From the NCBI GenBank assembly GCA_963921795.1, contig OY997641.1, forward strand, positions 74,019,772-74,083,771: a stretch of 64,000 bases of DNA. Reading direction: 5' to 3'. Position numbers and translations under genes: made by a program. Each line of letters starts with the position of its first letter. The stretch's first letter is position 1. Under the pieces are notes generated by a model. It saw only the letters and a list, made by a program, of their open reading frames with translations, did not search any database and was not told where the DNA came from. This stretch comes from Nannobrachium achirus. Lineage: Eukaryota > Chordata > Actinopteri > Myctophiformes > Myctophidae. Shown here one piece after another: positions 47,896-59,403 of the stretch.

Positions 47896-49091
47896 TGTCT
47901 TGATGTAGCCTACAAATGACAGATGTTGGGACACTCTGTGGTACTTAAATACATATTTTATACCTGACATGACCTTTTGTGCATTTATTATAGTCTTGTC
48001 CATTTTGGGATTTTTTTCCAATTTAGGGGGGTGTGATAGCAGTTTGATTGATTTTCATCCATTTCTGGCCAAGGTACCTTTCATTACACAGTTGGAGATG
48101 TTATGTATGAGACATAAGCTTTTAGCAAAATGTACTATGTGTATGTTTCATTTTGCTGGGTGCCAATCACATACTGTACATTGAGGCGTTTTCTTCAACA
48201 AATTTGCTATATTTCACAATCTAAATTCACATATGAGAATACCAAGGCAACAATACTTGTTTCAGATGTTAAGTAGATGTATTTATGACATTTGAGAAAG
48301 ATTTTGTGTTGCCAAAATCAATATAGTACATTTTACAAGCAAAAACAGCAGCACAAGATTTTAGTTTTTTTGTTATTCACTTTTATATACAATTCTGGCT
48401 GGTGACAAAAGTCGTGCAGGTTTCGTGCGGAGAACTTTTAACCCAAAGTCCACAGGGGTATTGTCTATGCAAAAATGCATTGAATGAGTAGTGCCCAGAC
48501 GTGGGAACGAAATTCATTTTCTAAGCACTTTTTCTTATAACGCAATACGGCTTAGGGGGTTTCAGGAGATAGCCATTGCCATTGCCATTCTCAGCTGGAA
48601 GGAATGAGTGAGTGAACGCAGTATGACGTCAGTCCCCGCCAGGCTAGAGGGGAGGGGGGATAGGGGTTGTTTTTATTTTTTTTATTTTTTTTCACTCATA
48701 ATGTACATTGTAATCTACATGTGAGCCTCTGGGCTACTTCTATTTGAAAATGTAATAAAATATTTGAAAAGGAAGATTATACTAAGATCCCAATGGCAAT
48801 TATTTTTGCCACTTCTAGTTTTTCCCCCTGAAATGACACCTCTCTCTGGTTCCGATTTAAACAATTTGCTTCTCAAAATAAATGGCAATTTAAAACTTGA
48901 CTGAATTAAAGAATTCATTGTTTCCGTTAATCAATTCAAAATTAATGTAAAAATATCAACAAAACATGTTGATATATACATTTTGAATGGATGCTGTAAT
49001 TCTATTGATCTGTTACAGAGGATTAAATTACTAAGCAGTTTTTTATTTGAAATTATATTTTAAGTCTGTTTAAAAAGGATGTACTTTACCA

Positions 49092-49368
49092 TCTATACTA
49101 TAATTTTGCGAATGTCTGTCTGAGTGAGTGAGTGAGTGTCTGTCTGTCTGTCTGAAACAGCGTTTCTCCTCGGTGGCTGGAGCAATTGATCTGAAATCGC
49201 ATCACCATTAGCATATGAACACACCTGACATAACTGTGAAGCCCGTTTGTCACTTTCACAAATCGTATGCTGTATATTAGCATTTTTATGGTGTATCTAC
49301 TATCTATTCTGCATCTAGCATGAGGCACATCTATTCTGCATCTAGCTTGAGGCAAAATGTTTAACCAG

Positions 49369-49428
<60 letters not shown>

Positions 49429-49660
49429 GCAGGCGGGTGTGTGTGCAGGCGGGTGGGCGGGCGGGCTGGGGGGGGGGGGGGAAACAGTATCTCTGTAGCC
49501 ATTAAACGAAACGGGTTTCTTACATTGATGCTCCTACATCATGCAAGCACCAGTTAAAGTTACTTTCCATCCCTCATATACTGTGTGCACAGTGCACATC
49601 CCATAACCCACACACTGCACATCATTTTGGAGCTCATATCTTTGAACGGGTAAGGGCTAG
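49092..49660 (+). mobile_element. Non-autonomous Helitron, 569 bp
   Basis: Block A1 has ...TTTACCA|TTCACTT... (6192/6193); here 569 bp lie between that A and T. The insert begins TCTATACTATAATTTTGCG and ends AAGGGCTAG, the 5'-TC...CTRR-3' ends and A|T target of Helitrons, with no TSD as expected. It carries (GTCT)/(GAGT) repeats, a (GT)n array at 49371-49424 and a G-rich stretch at 49468-49480. The usual 3' hairpin is not obvious. Confidence 0.85.
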
Positions 49661-50281
49661 TTCACTTAGTCAGGGGACTTGATTACTTCATAGACATCTG
49701 TGTTGCCTAAAGGTAAATAAGCATTCATTTGGTGCTTATAAATGTTATTTCAATTTAATTAATTCCATTAATTTATATTAAAAATAACAAGATGTCAGAA
49801 ATGTTCTTGACCGATGTGATTGGTTTAAAGACTGACCATGCTGTAGTGGGCAGTACACATGATCAGTAACTCCACTTTGGTTGGTCATCTGGTCTGCAGC
49901 TGAGCCCTGATTGGTGTCCTCATACTCAATGGACCTGTTATTAAAATAAAATAAACATTTATCAGAAATGGCGTAATCAAGATGTAATCTACTGCTGTCA
50001 TGCATGTTGATGAATAGACAGAGTATTGTACTTGCGTGATATAATCTGGATCTGTAAATTAAAAACAATACGTTATACATATTATTTGAATCAAATAAAA
50101 ACATTTAATATAAGTTATTTGTCAGTATTATTTTCTTCATGTTAAAGCAATAGGATACTTTATCAGAGGTTTGTTTTGGTTGTTTAACTACCTTGTCATG
50201 GTGAAACTAGTCCAAATAGGGAGATTGCTGCATCACAGAGGTGATTAGAAATGAACGACGCAAATAAGGAATGCATGTCCT

Positions 50282-53200
50282 ACCCCCCCGGGTCCTAGCT
50301 CACCGGCGCATAGTTCCGTCTCATTTTCCCACCCATTCTCTTCTGGACAAGGACCCCCCATCAAAACTACTATTTCTATCTTAAATTATCCCATTATAAA
50401 TTCTGATATTATAACCCTTTCCTGCCCAGCCTCCATTGGTCAAGGACCTCACATCACAACTCCTACTATTTTAAATGATCCTATTTTAAATTCTTCTATT
50501 TTAACCCTTCCCTGCCCAGTCCCTATGACATGGACCTTATTTCTCAACCACCCCCATCATTTCAATTCCTGCCATTTTAACCCCTCCCTCCTCTATCCCA
50601 ATTTTAATAATTTGTTGTTCATTGTTGTATCTCGGTTGCGTTGTAAATGAGTGCTTGCTCTCAATTGTATTTCCGAGTTTAAATAAAGGTAACAAACAAA
50701 TAAGACCTAGACAACGTGATTCTATGCTGCTGTCAATGTCTGGTCAGTTTTCCAGACGCGGCTGTGAGCCTGCCCACGCTCATTGGCGGGCGGTATTATA
50801 TCCCTGATACTAAGCTTCACATGCATGGCCCTTTTAAACACAACTTTTTCAGCTCCCCTCGGTCCACTGGTGGTGGGGGGGGGGGGGGGGGGGGGGGCGC
50901 GGTGTAGCTACAGTTTTTAAATCTTCTATTTCATGTCGCCTGATTCAACCAGAGACCAGCTATGCCAGCTTTGAAGCACAGCTATTTGAAGTTAGTCTGT
51001 CCACCCCTTTACTTTGTGTCCTGGTCTATCGCCCACCTAAAAGCAAGGACTTTATTCATGATTTTGGTGACTTTCTGTCTAGTATAATGATCAAATATGA
51101 CAACGTAATGCTCAGTGGTGATTTTAACGTTCATATCTGTTGCGAATCACGTCCCATGGTTAAGGACTTCCTGAGCCTCCTGGAATCAGCCTCCTGGAAT
51201 CATTTAACCTCTCCCTGTGCTACTGTCTCGATATTTTCCCCATCCCCTGTATCTCTGATCCTTTTCCCATTGTTTTCACCACCACAACATCCGGTGCCAT
51301 AGTACCGACTGCCCCTCCTGCTCGCCACACCCGTGTCATAACCTCATCTACAGCATCTCTGTTCGCCATGCTATTCAGCCAATCCCCTCTTGCCCTAGAC
51401 TCATCCAGTGACCTCAACACTGAGGCCTTTCTATCAATTTTTCATTCAAATTATATATATATTCTGGACTCCGTCGCTCCTTTGCGGCTAAGACGCACTA
51501 AGTCACTTTACGAGCCATGGTTAAATGACTCCACACGCACCTTAAGAGCCACTTGTAGACGCGCCGAAAGGAGATGGCGAAAAGATAAGCTCCATGTCTC
51601 CTTGGATATTTTTCGTACCTCCCTCGCAGCTTATCACAGAGCAGTAAAAACTGCCAAATCCGCATATATCTCCAATCTGGTCACTAAAAATAGCAATAAA
51701 CCCCAGGTCCTCTTCAACATTTTCAATTCACTCACAAACCCCCGGGATATCCCACCTGTTACCCCATCACTCCCACTCTGCATTCAATTCCAAGAATTTT
51801 TCACAAACAGAATCACCAAGCTCAGATCGGAGCACTCCCTCAGGCCTACCGTGCTAGACCCTGCCTCTCCCATGCTCCGGCTCACTCCCACTCTCTCTCA
51901 TTTCGTCCCGGTCACTCTCCCCTCACTCACTGAAGCGGTCATGCACTTGCGGCCCACAAATTGTCAGTCAGACTACATGCCCTCCCAGCTTCTCAAAGAT
52001 GTCTTTGATACAATCAGCCCCACTCCAAATTATCAACTCCTCCCTCCTCTCCAGTTCTGTCCCAGTCACCTTAAAACATGCCATCATTCATCCTCTTCTC
52101 AAGAAGAAAAACTTAGATGCCACCACCATGTCCAATTTCAGGCCCATTTCACTACTACCGTTTTTGTCAGAAATTCTGGAAAAAGTCATATATACACAAC
52201 TTCAATCATTTATAATTATGCGTGGCTTACATGAAAAATTTCAGTCAGGTTTTAAACCCATGCATAGCACTGAATCGGCCCTCCTGCGAGTTTTTAACGA
52301 CCTACTTTTAACAGCTGGAAAAACCTCAGTCCTAGTTCTTCTAGATCTCTCAGCCGCTTTTGACACCGTCCATCATGCAATACTCCTCTCCCGCCTAGAA
52401 CACCATGTGGGTATCACTGGCCTTGCCTTAGCTTGGTTCCGGTCCTCCCTCTCTGGCAGAACCTTTTCTGTCCAGCTAGGGGAGTTCAAGTCACCCGCAG
52501 CTCCACTTACCTCTGGTGTGCCCCAAGGCTCAATCCTGGGTCCTATTCTCTTCCTCCTATATATGCTTCCCTTAGGTGCCATTTTCACTAAACATAATAT
52601 CCCCTTCCACTGCTATGCAGATGATGTCCAAATGTATCTCCCCCTTACTGTTAATACAAATGACTCCCTTCAATTATTACTCAACTGCCTAAATGAAGTA
52701 AAAGCCTGGATGGCTACTAATTTCCTCAACCTCAGTGACAGCAAGACAGAAATCATATTTTTTGGCAATAACACTCCACCTTTCCACCAACATACTCGGC
52801 CCCCTAACCTCCAATATCTGTCCCTCTGTTAAAAACCTTGGCGTCATATTTGATAGTAATTTATCCCTCAACAAACACATTAGCTCCGTCATCAAAAGCA
52901 GTTTGTTTCAATTAAGTCTCCTAGCCAAAGTCAAAGCCTATCTCCCCCTAAGCAACTTGAAATGGCCATCCATGCCTTTATATCCTCCAGGCTCGACTAT
53001 TGCAATGCAATTTACATTGGCATTGAACAATCTGCACTAAGGCATTTGCAGCTAGTGCAAAAGGCTGCCGCCCGCCTCCTCACAGGCACTAAAAAGCGAG
53101 AACACATCACTCCAGTCTTAGCTTATCTCCACTGGCTTCCAGTCTATTTTAGAATTCATTTTTAAGTTCTTTTATTTGCTTTTAAATCCCTAAATGGGCC

Positions 53201-53612
53201 GGCCCCGCCCTACATCACTGAGCTCATTGAGCCCTATCGCCCAACCAGGTCTCTGAGGTCTGCTGACCAGTCACTCCTTGTGGCTCCCACAATGAACCTC
53301 ATGACCAAGGGCGACCGTGCCTTTTCTGCTGCTGCCCCTGCTCTCTGGAACGCCCTTCCTCTAACTATTCGCAGGGCTCAGTCCATTGGTGTTTTTAAAT
53401 CTCTTCTTAAGACTCACCTTTTCTCCCTAGCTTTTAATGTTCCTTAAACTAGTCTCATCTTATGCTTTGCTTTTATAATGTGTTTTTGCTGTTTTGGTAA
53501 TTGTATTACATGTTTTTTTTCACTTGATGCACCCTGTACAGCACTTTGGGCAAATGTTTTTTGTTGTAAATGTGCTATATAAATAAAGGTTGATTTGATT
53601 TGATTTGATACC
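50282..53612 (+). mobile_element. L2/CR1-type LINE insertion (5' decayed)
   Basis: Fills a site that is empty in A1 (after TGCATGTCCT, 6840). The recognisable body runs from ~50820 to the (TTGAT)n tail at 53609, with AATAAAGG at 53583 just before the tail. The stretch 50282-50820 contains TTTTAACCC-rich sequence and an AAATAAAGGTAACAAACAAAT word near 50682, and may be the LINE 5' region or an earlier insertion. Target duplication is not clear. Confidence 0.85.
50830..53448 (+). pseudogene. LINE ORF2 relic: endonuclease and reverse transcriptase
   Basis: The protein is spread over several frames. Endonuclease parts: SSPRSTGGGGGG (50850-50900), VYRPPKSKDFIHDF and SGDFNVHICC (51030-51145). Linker: 51368-52010. 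Reverse transcriptase: FRPISLLPF, DLSAAFDTVHH (motif A), GVPQGSILGP (B) and YADDVQMY (C) within 51999-52830, unbroken there. C-terminal part: NLGVIFDSNLSLNKHIS, RLDYCNAIY, then TMNLMTKGDRAFSAAAP to FKSLLKTHLFSLAF (53445). Frame changes near 52010, 52830 and 52960 and a stop at 53163 make it dead. Motifs fit the L2/CR1 clade of the Jockey group. Confidence 0.88.
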
Positions 53613-53630
53613 CTGTTATATGCAATACCC

Positions 53631-53934
53631 GTAGTCAGGTTCACTATGTTAATGAAGGTTTATTCGTTGGATTTTTTTGGAGATTTGTAAAACTATACAT
53701 TTTTGGAATCTTCAGAGCATGGGGAATCCAAAAATCTTTGTTGGCATTTGCACTGACATGTGCAAAGCCGCCATTTTGGACGTTCAAAATGGCCGACATA
53801 AAATACATAATTTGTGCTATCTTGGCTTCTAGACAACCTAGAAACGTAATTAAACATGCCAATCCTATGTTTTCTGGGTCAAGGAATCGAATGAGTGAAT
53901 GGTGGATGTAACATTTTCTGGACCCCCACCCCCT
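53631..53934. other. Spacer between block A2 and repeat B2
   Basis: No gene, no repeat recognised within the window. Confidence 0.5.
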
Positions 53935-54258
53935 TTTACGCCAGTTAATGTCCGATTTTCATAATATTAGAGTTGTTTTGTAGGTTTTAAAACATCCTGA
54001 GTTCATTTATTAGACTTTTAAAGCAGCCAGAATAACCTTTCTGACTTTTGGTTGGGGTCTTTCCTCACCTGGGACCCCCGAGATAGACCCCTGAGCCCAT
54101 CTCTGTAATCACTCTGCTCCTGCTCCAGAACAATGTTAAATTAGATAATAATTTAAGCATAAAAGTTGTTGTAGCTGGGCTCTGAAAACAAAAATGAGTA
54201 GTAGCAAATACCTTAGGGGGTCCGGGACCCCGGGGGGGGGGGGGGGGGGGGTCAATAT

Positions 54259-54294
54259 CATCAATATTTGGCGGGGGCCCGCCAAATATTGATG
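54259..54294. repeat. 36-nt near-perfect palindrome
   Basis: Two 17-bp arms (CATCAATATTTGGCGGG and its complement) are separated by GG. It follows an 18-base G run (54233-54251). Confidence 0.95.
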
Positions 54295-54356
54295 GGATAT
54301 TTTTTTCTTTATTTGAAACTGAAACTTTGGAATGTTTTTATGTGTCCTGGGTTTAT

Positions 54357-54393
54357 TGCGACCATAGGTCGCAGTTTGCGACCATAGGTCACA
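54357..54393. repeat. Double TGCGACC-ATA-GGTCGCA hairpin motif
   Basis: The hairpin at 54357-54373 is repeated at 54377-54393 (GGTCACA, one change). It is preceded by GTTTAT as at 43633 and followed by a GTCTGTCT run, so this is probably the end of another copy of the hairpin-ended family. Confidence 0.7.
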
Positions 54394-54815
54394 GTTTACT
54401 ATCAGAACCGTCACATCTTGATCGTATCTGTCTGTCTGTCTGGACGGGTAACACTTGTCTTTTTTGCTGATTGACTCTCACACTCTGACATCCCACTCTG
54501 ACAACACTGTGATGTCAGGGGAACCAAATTCCCTTTATGCCCATATATGGAGATTCCTATGATGCCAGGGGAACCAAATCCCTTTTATGGACAACTAGGT
54601 AGTCATCCGGTAACAGCTCACAGCTGTGAAGCCAGGAGGAGTTCAGATTGACAATCAGGTTCACAGGAGGGGAGGTTGGCGAGCAAAGTGTGGTAGAACA
54701 GGGGAAGGGCAAGGGCCAGACCCAGAATTTGACATAATGAAGGTATTGCAACTTCTCATTTTGGGTGCGCAGAACAACATGTCCATTTATTGCACTGCAC
54801 TCACACTGACAACAC

Positions 54816-54820
<5 letters not shown>

Positions 54821-54895
<75 letters not shown>
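54821..54895. repeat. (AC)n microsatellite
   Basis: About 37 AC units in B2. Confidence 0.95.
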
Positions 54896-54898
<3 letters not shown>

Positions 54899-55330
54899 TT
54901 GTTATTGTCACCCCAAAACCCTCACCCTATGCTCTTGAAGAGCCCATGGTCAATTATGCCCAAAAGGATTCACTACAATGGAGTCATTTCAGACATGCAG
55001 GATCTATTTGTCTTCATCATTGTCATCTTTAATGTCCAACCTAATAGTGTTGACAGTGTCTCCACCATAGCATAGAGTGAAAGGCAGGTTATTTGAGCAG
55101 CTGCACCGTCCCTTGCAAACTGCTTTGCAGACATATTTGATGAACTCAAGTACTGCGTTTGGAGCAGGGAGGGCAAGAACAACAGACCTGACTGGAACAT
55201 ACCCTCCACTCTCTGAATTCCATCTATTTTCTTTGATTGGTGGAAGCTCAGAGCAATTAATCAGGTATGATTTATCCCACATTGTGACATAGTTGGCACA
55301 GAGGATTCTGTGGTAGCAGTGCAGCACAAG

Positions 55331-55390
55331 TTGGAGGTAGCCTCTCACCCTCCACACTGGGTTGGAGGTAGCCTCTCACCCTCCACACTG
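55331..55390 (+). repeat. 31-bp direct repeat at the duplication breakpoint
   Basis: TTGGAGGTAGCCTCTCACCC followed by TCCACACTG occurs at 55331 and again at 55362. The second copy runs directly into the ZNF-homologous sequence, so it marks the left junction of the duplicated ZNF block. Confidence 0.85.
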
Positions 55391-55931
55391 TTCTCAATCT
55401 GGCATCACTGAAGACAGTGATGAGTGGGAGGAGACCAGGGAAGGTCAGTCGGTTGTAAACGCACTGGATTCACACAAGACACACAATGTGGAAGGACAAA
55501 CATTGTCTTTAAGCCACAAGCTGTCCCAGGATCTGCCATTGTCAAAACAAACTCACTCCAAGAACAGCCACACAGGGAAGAAAAGTTTTAGTTGTACGGT
55601 GCGTGGCAAAATGTTTAATGGCAATGAACATCTGAAGAGGCACACTGTTGTTCATACAGGGGAAAAGCCCTTTACTTGTACTGTTTGTGGTAAAGGCTAC
55701 GGTCAAAATGTTCATTTAAAAACACACATGATGATTCATACAGGGGAAAAACCCTTTACTTGTACAGTTTGTGGTAAAGGCTGTGGTCGAAGTGGTAATT
55801 TAAAAGCACACATGAGAACTCACACAGGGGAAAAACCATTTGCTTGTACAGTTTGTGGTAAAGCCTTTAGTGAAAGTGGTAGTGTAAAAGTACACATGAG
55901 GACTCACATAGGGGAAAAGCATACAGGTTAA
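55362..55931 (+). pseudogene. Truncated C2H2 zinc-finger gene, copy 2
   Basis: Homologous to 84-1041 but with only four fingers. The first is damaged (CTVRGK instead of CTVCGK loses a zinc ligand), and the last linker reads HIGEKHTG before the stop. Homology to copy 1 begins inside its coding exon (~84), so the start codon and earlier exons are missing; no in-frame ATG precedes the fingers. The shared acidic leader (TEDSDEWEETREGQSVVN) remains. Three fingers still look sound, so an exon of an unseen transcript cannot be excluded. Confidence 0.75.
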
Positions 55932-56953
55932 AACTCCATGGATTTATTTTGTCACTTGGCTTCTCAGTCTGGACAGTTTCCTTTCTCCAAGGGGAGGTGA
56001 GACATAGACTGCGAGTGGAATCCAAACGTGGCTTCTTATTGGTCTGTGGTGGGGGTGGGACAAATACACCAGTGTGTATTGGCTGGCTGATAACGTAGCT
56101 ACCCTAATCTACTCTGATTTGTTGGAACAACATCCAATCAGCAACAACGTCGCCTCCGTCAAAACTGATATACGAGTCAACTGAATCATGGCCAGACTGA
56201 GAAGCGAAATGATAAAACTGATCCACGAAACGTAGTGTAGCAGGCTGGCACCCTGGCTTCATACAGGCAGGCAAACCCTTTAGCTGCGGTTTGTGGCAAA
56301 TGCTTGGTCAAGATAAGGAGGATTCAAATAACTGTATTATGGATGTCTGAATTAACGCCAGGTCTTGTGGAGGTGTGACCAATGCCATTCTGCTATTGTG
56401 GGCACAGATATAAAGAGCTAGATGCCTCGTTCGCTTCTGCTGTTAATTGGAGCGATGTGCAAAAGTTCTAGTCCGGACTTCCTAGAAAAACTAAGGGAAC
56501 GCTATCAGTCAAAGTGACTACTGGCCAATCACAGCGTGTCTTTTCCGTGACTTATCCAAGGACCACAATTCAATTCAACAGAGCCAGTTCCGATGTTGCG
56601 CTGCTCAGCTGTTCTTACAGGCTGCATACGTAAAGACCAGCCCCCACTTGCCTCTGATTGGCTTACCGACTTCCGTATGTGTGACGCACGCGGAAGCAAT
56701 GAACACGGAAGCGACGAAGATTCCCTTAGTTGCTCAATGCATACGCCCCCTAGCCGAAGGAGGTGTCTACCTTTCTATGTCTATGATTGTGGGTGCGGAA
56801 TTCTGCACACTGCATCAAAGCAGTTCACGGTAAAACGGCCCTGAATTAGTCATGGGTGTTGGGTGTTACTTTAATCAAACCAATCGGAGAGAGTATCAGC
56901 CGCCATTCCCTTTAAGATCAGTGCAAGACATGCGTTAAGCGGCGAGACCAAAA
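55385..56953 (+). repeat. Duplicated ZNF block, copy 2
   Basis: Colinear with 84-2950. It has the unoccupied hAT target (GTCTTGTG once, near 56361) and the extra 391 bp at 56395-56785, bounded by ATTGTGGG on both sides. Homology ends at GGCGAGACCAAAA. Confidence 0.88.
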
Positions 56954-58351
56954 TAATAAGAAACGTCATATTGAAAGGAGAAATGTCTAAGTGAATGCAT
57001 CGCCATAATCATATATGGTTGCAATCCCAATGCTTGCTTTATAAGCTGTAGCTTTAATTGCAGACAGTTGAATAAAGCCATGTGTAAGTGGTTTATTATC
57101 ATCCACATGTTACTGATTCTAGAGAATGTCATGACATTCACAAACTATTAATTAGTGCTGCCGAGCAGTGTTAACTATTCAGCTGCACTTAGGTTCTCAA
57201 ATCATTGTATTTATACAGACTAACATCTCAGCGGTAAACACAATTGACACAAGACATTGAAACTCACGTCTTCTCATTATAGTAAAATCTGAATCATAGA
57301 GATTTGTTGAGAATTAAGAGAGTGGGAGCCTCCCGACTCCAGACATTTCAGGACATTAGAGGGAGGAAGGGAACGCACACTCACTCACTTCATTTGTTTT
57401 CTTTTAAGCTATGGAACAACACCTCAACCATTTCTCTGATGATTGTCATTATTATTTCTGATTTGTTTGCTGTACATATGTTTGGTTTCTGATATCTGAC
57501 TGTGTTTTGCATAGTATTGTCATCTAATGTTTCAATGAATTGAGTACAAAGGACCCCAATGGAAGCCAGCCATAGTGCTTTGTTGGGTTAAAATCCTCTT
57601 TCCACCTTGTATTGAACTTTACTTTCCTGTGCTTTTCTTTCTTCTTCTGTGAACTGCTAATAAAATATATAAAAAAAGGTTTTCACTGCTACAGATGTTT
57701 TATTTTTGTTATATATCACACCAGAAATGTTCAATATGATAAGATGATTTTCTATACTTTCAATCTTTCTTTATATTTTGAGATGTTTTGGCTTTTTCTA
57801 TCTTATTCCTAAACCTCGGAAACCTATTCCTCCTGTGGAAAGAATCCGGCCGAGTTTGTTTTGGGTCGAGCGTTCAGTTTACCCTTAATTCTCATGACAA
57901 TTATTATTATCACAGATAGAAATTGTGAAAATGCAGATTTCTTTTATCAGCTTACCAGTTTTTATAGCGTAGTTTGTTGACTGCATTTGATGCAGTATTA
58001 ACAGACTTTTCTTTCTTTTCTTTCCTTCTTTAAAAAAACGTTACTGTCCTGACCCACAGAACAGAATTCAGTGCAGAAGAGGAAGTAAGCTCTGTATTGG
58101 CACCTTGCCTCTAAATTAACACAAGAGATAATTAATTCCATCATTATTCTGCTTTATGTGTTTACAGCAGAGAAGATTTAAAACACCCATAATCCAGTCA
58201 ATCATGGTGATGATTAATGGAAAGAAGTTAAATCTATTCTTGTATCCTGGGGCGCCCGCTGACCTAGCGGTCCAGGTGCATATACCACATAGGCTCTGAT
58301 GCATGAGAGCGTGTCACATGTTTGAAAAAGAGCTCTAAAAGAGCACCTAAA
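56954..58351. other. No gene seen; LINE-tail-like fragments
   Basis: 57535-57680 (GGACCCCAATGGAAGCC... CTAATAAAATATATAAAAAAA) resembles 59235-59350 (GGACCTCAATGGAAATGAG ... TTAATAAAGTATC). Both look like 3' ends of a LINE family. Around 58247-58295 (GGGGCGCCCGCTGACCTAGC ... ATACCACATAGG) there may be a tRNA-like SINE head. Evidence for either is modest. Confidence 0.4.
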
Positions 58352-59127
58352 TAAACTCAGCACAAAACGAAAGGAAACATATTCATAATTAATTATATCT
58401 CCCCTCTAATAATACCAAATTGTATTGTGTTTTATATCATTGTTATCGTTGATTCGTCACCTTTACAACGAGGTACAGCTTGTAAGCATCGGGCATTCGA
58501 GGCATGAGCTACACAGTAATGTGTAGCTCATGTGGGTAGCGCCGACCAGAATTTGCCAAAATTTGGTCCATTATATTTCCCCTTTAATTATGCCAAATGG
58601 TATTGTGTTTGATATCATTGTTATAATTGATTTGTCACCTTTACAACGAGGTACAGCTTGTAAGCATCGGGCATTCGTGGAATGAGCAACACAGCCAAAC
58701 GTGTGGGTAGCGCCCCTCTAAAAATGGCCTGGCAGGCCTGCAATACTGTTCTTTTGGTGTTCACCGTTGTTAGTTGGAACATTGAATGACTGCACTCTCC
58801 CACAGTAATAAGGAAAGAAAAAAACAACACATATTGGCCATTTTTACACTTTGTTAATGTTAAGCTCAGTGTCAGGGAAGCCCAAAACGAGAGTAAATGC
58901 CAGCAGAACAGTATATTGCAAGCCATTTTTACAAAATTCTGGTCGGCGCTACCCACACGCTTGGCTGTGTAGCTCATGCCTCGAATGCCCGATGCTTACA
59001 AGCTGTACCTCGTTGTAAAGGTAACAAATCAACAATATAAATGATATAAAACACAATACAATCTGGTATTATTAAAGGGGAGATATAATTAATTATTAAT
59101 GTTTCCTTTCTTTTTGTGCCGAGTTTA
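58352..59127. mobile_element. Fold-back element with ~200-bp inverted ends and TA borders
   Basis: Starts TAAACTCAGCACAAAACG and ends GTGCCGAGTTTA; the outer ~200 bp (58352-58560 and 58925-59127) are complementary with few changes. Both borders are TA, suggesting a TA target as in Tc1/mariner-like or similar MITEs. The left arm's inner part is repeated directly at 58560-58715 (ACCTTTACAACGAGGTACAG, GTAAGCATCGGGCATTCG). No coding capacity. Confidence 0.8.
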
Positions 59128-59403
59128 TATCGTCAATGTGTACCTGGCCTCTGCAATAAGTCTGCTTACTGTACATTTTAGTTCATGTTTTGACTACTCG
59201 TGTAATAGGCCTACGTTGTTTTAGTCATTAAATGTCTTGTTGAATTGAATATGAAGGACCTCAATGGAAATGAGCCCTGGGGGTCATCCTTTAAGCATCC
59301 TCTTGTATAAATCTGTACCACTGCAACTGTTAATAAAGTATCATTTTAATCAATCAATGCAGTGTGGCTCTAAAAATGTTGAATTTATTTTTATTTTTTT
59401 ATT
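59128..59403. other. LINE-tail-like sequence, no gene
   Basis: See 57535-57680; contains TTAATAAAGTATCATTTTAA near 59330 and then AT-rich sequence. Confidence 0.4.

Larger units (their letters stand above)
44824..48550 (+). mobile_element. Unassigned DNA transposon with ~370-bp terminal inverted repeats
   Basis: Absent from A1. The ends are CTGTATTGCGT and ACGCAATACGG. Inverted similarity extends from 44824-45186 to 48177-48550 with gaps (shared words TTTCGTTCCC, TGGGCACTAC, AAAAGTTCTCCGC, TTTGTCACCAGCCAGAA, AACAAATTTGCTA). A1 has 8 bases (ATCATGTG) at the junction that are missing here, so a target deletion accompanied insertion; no TSD is seen. Inside are broken pieces of one plus-strand protein (45893-46598) and a nested MITE (47421-47895). 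No known transposase was recognised. Confidence 0.75.
42841..53630. repeat. Repeat block A, copy A2 (split by four insertions)
   Basis: The pieces 42841-43638, 44753-44823, 48555-49091, 49661-50281 and 53613-53630 align in order with A1 (4759-6858). The interruptions are a GCGACC-ended insert, a long-TIR element, a Helitron and a LINE-bearing insert. Together they add about 8.7 kb. Confidence 0.9.
53935..55330. repeat. Repeat B, copy B2 (interrupted)
   Basis: Outer parts match B1 (53940-54190 and 55198-55330). The middle, 54191-55197, is mostly absent from B1 and holds a G run, a palindrome, a GCGACC repeat and an (AC)n array. B1 and B2 flank block A2 in the same direction. Confidence 0.75.
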
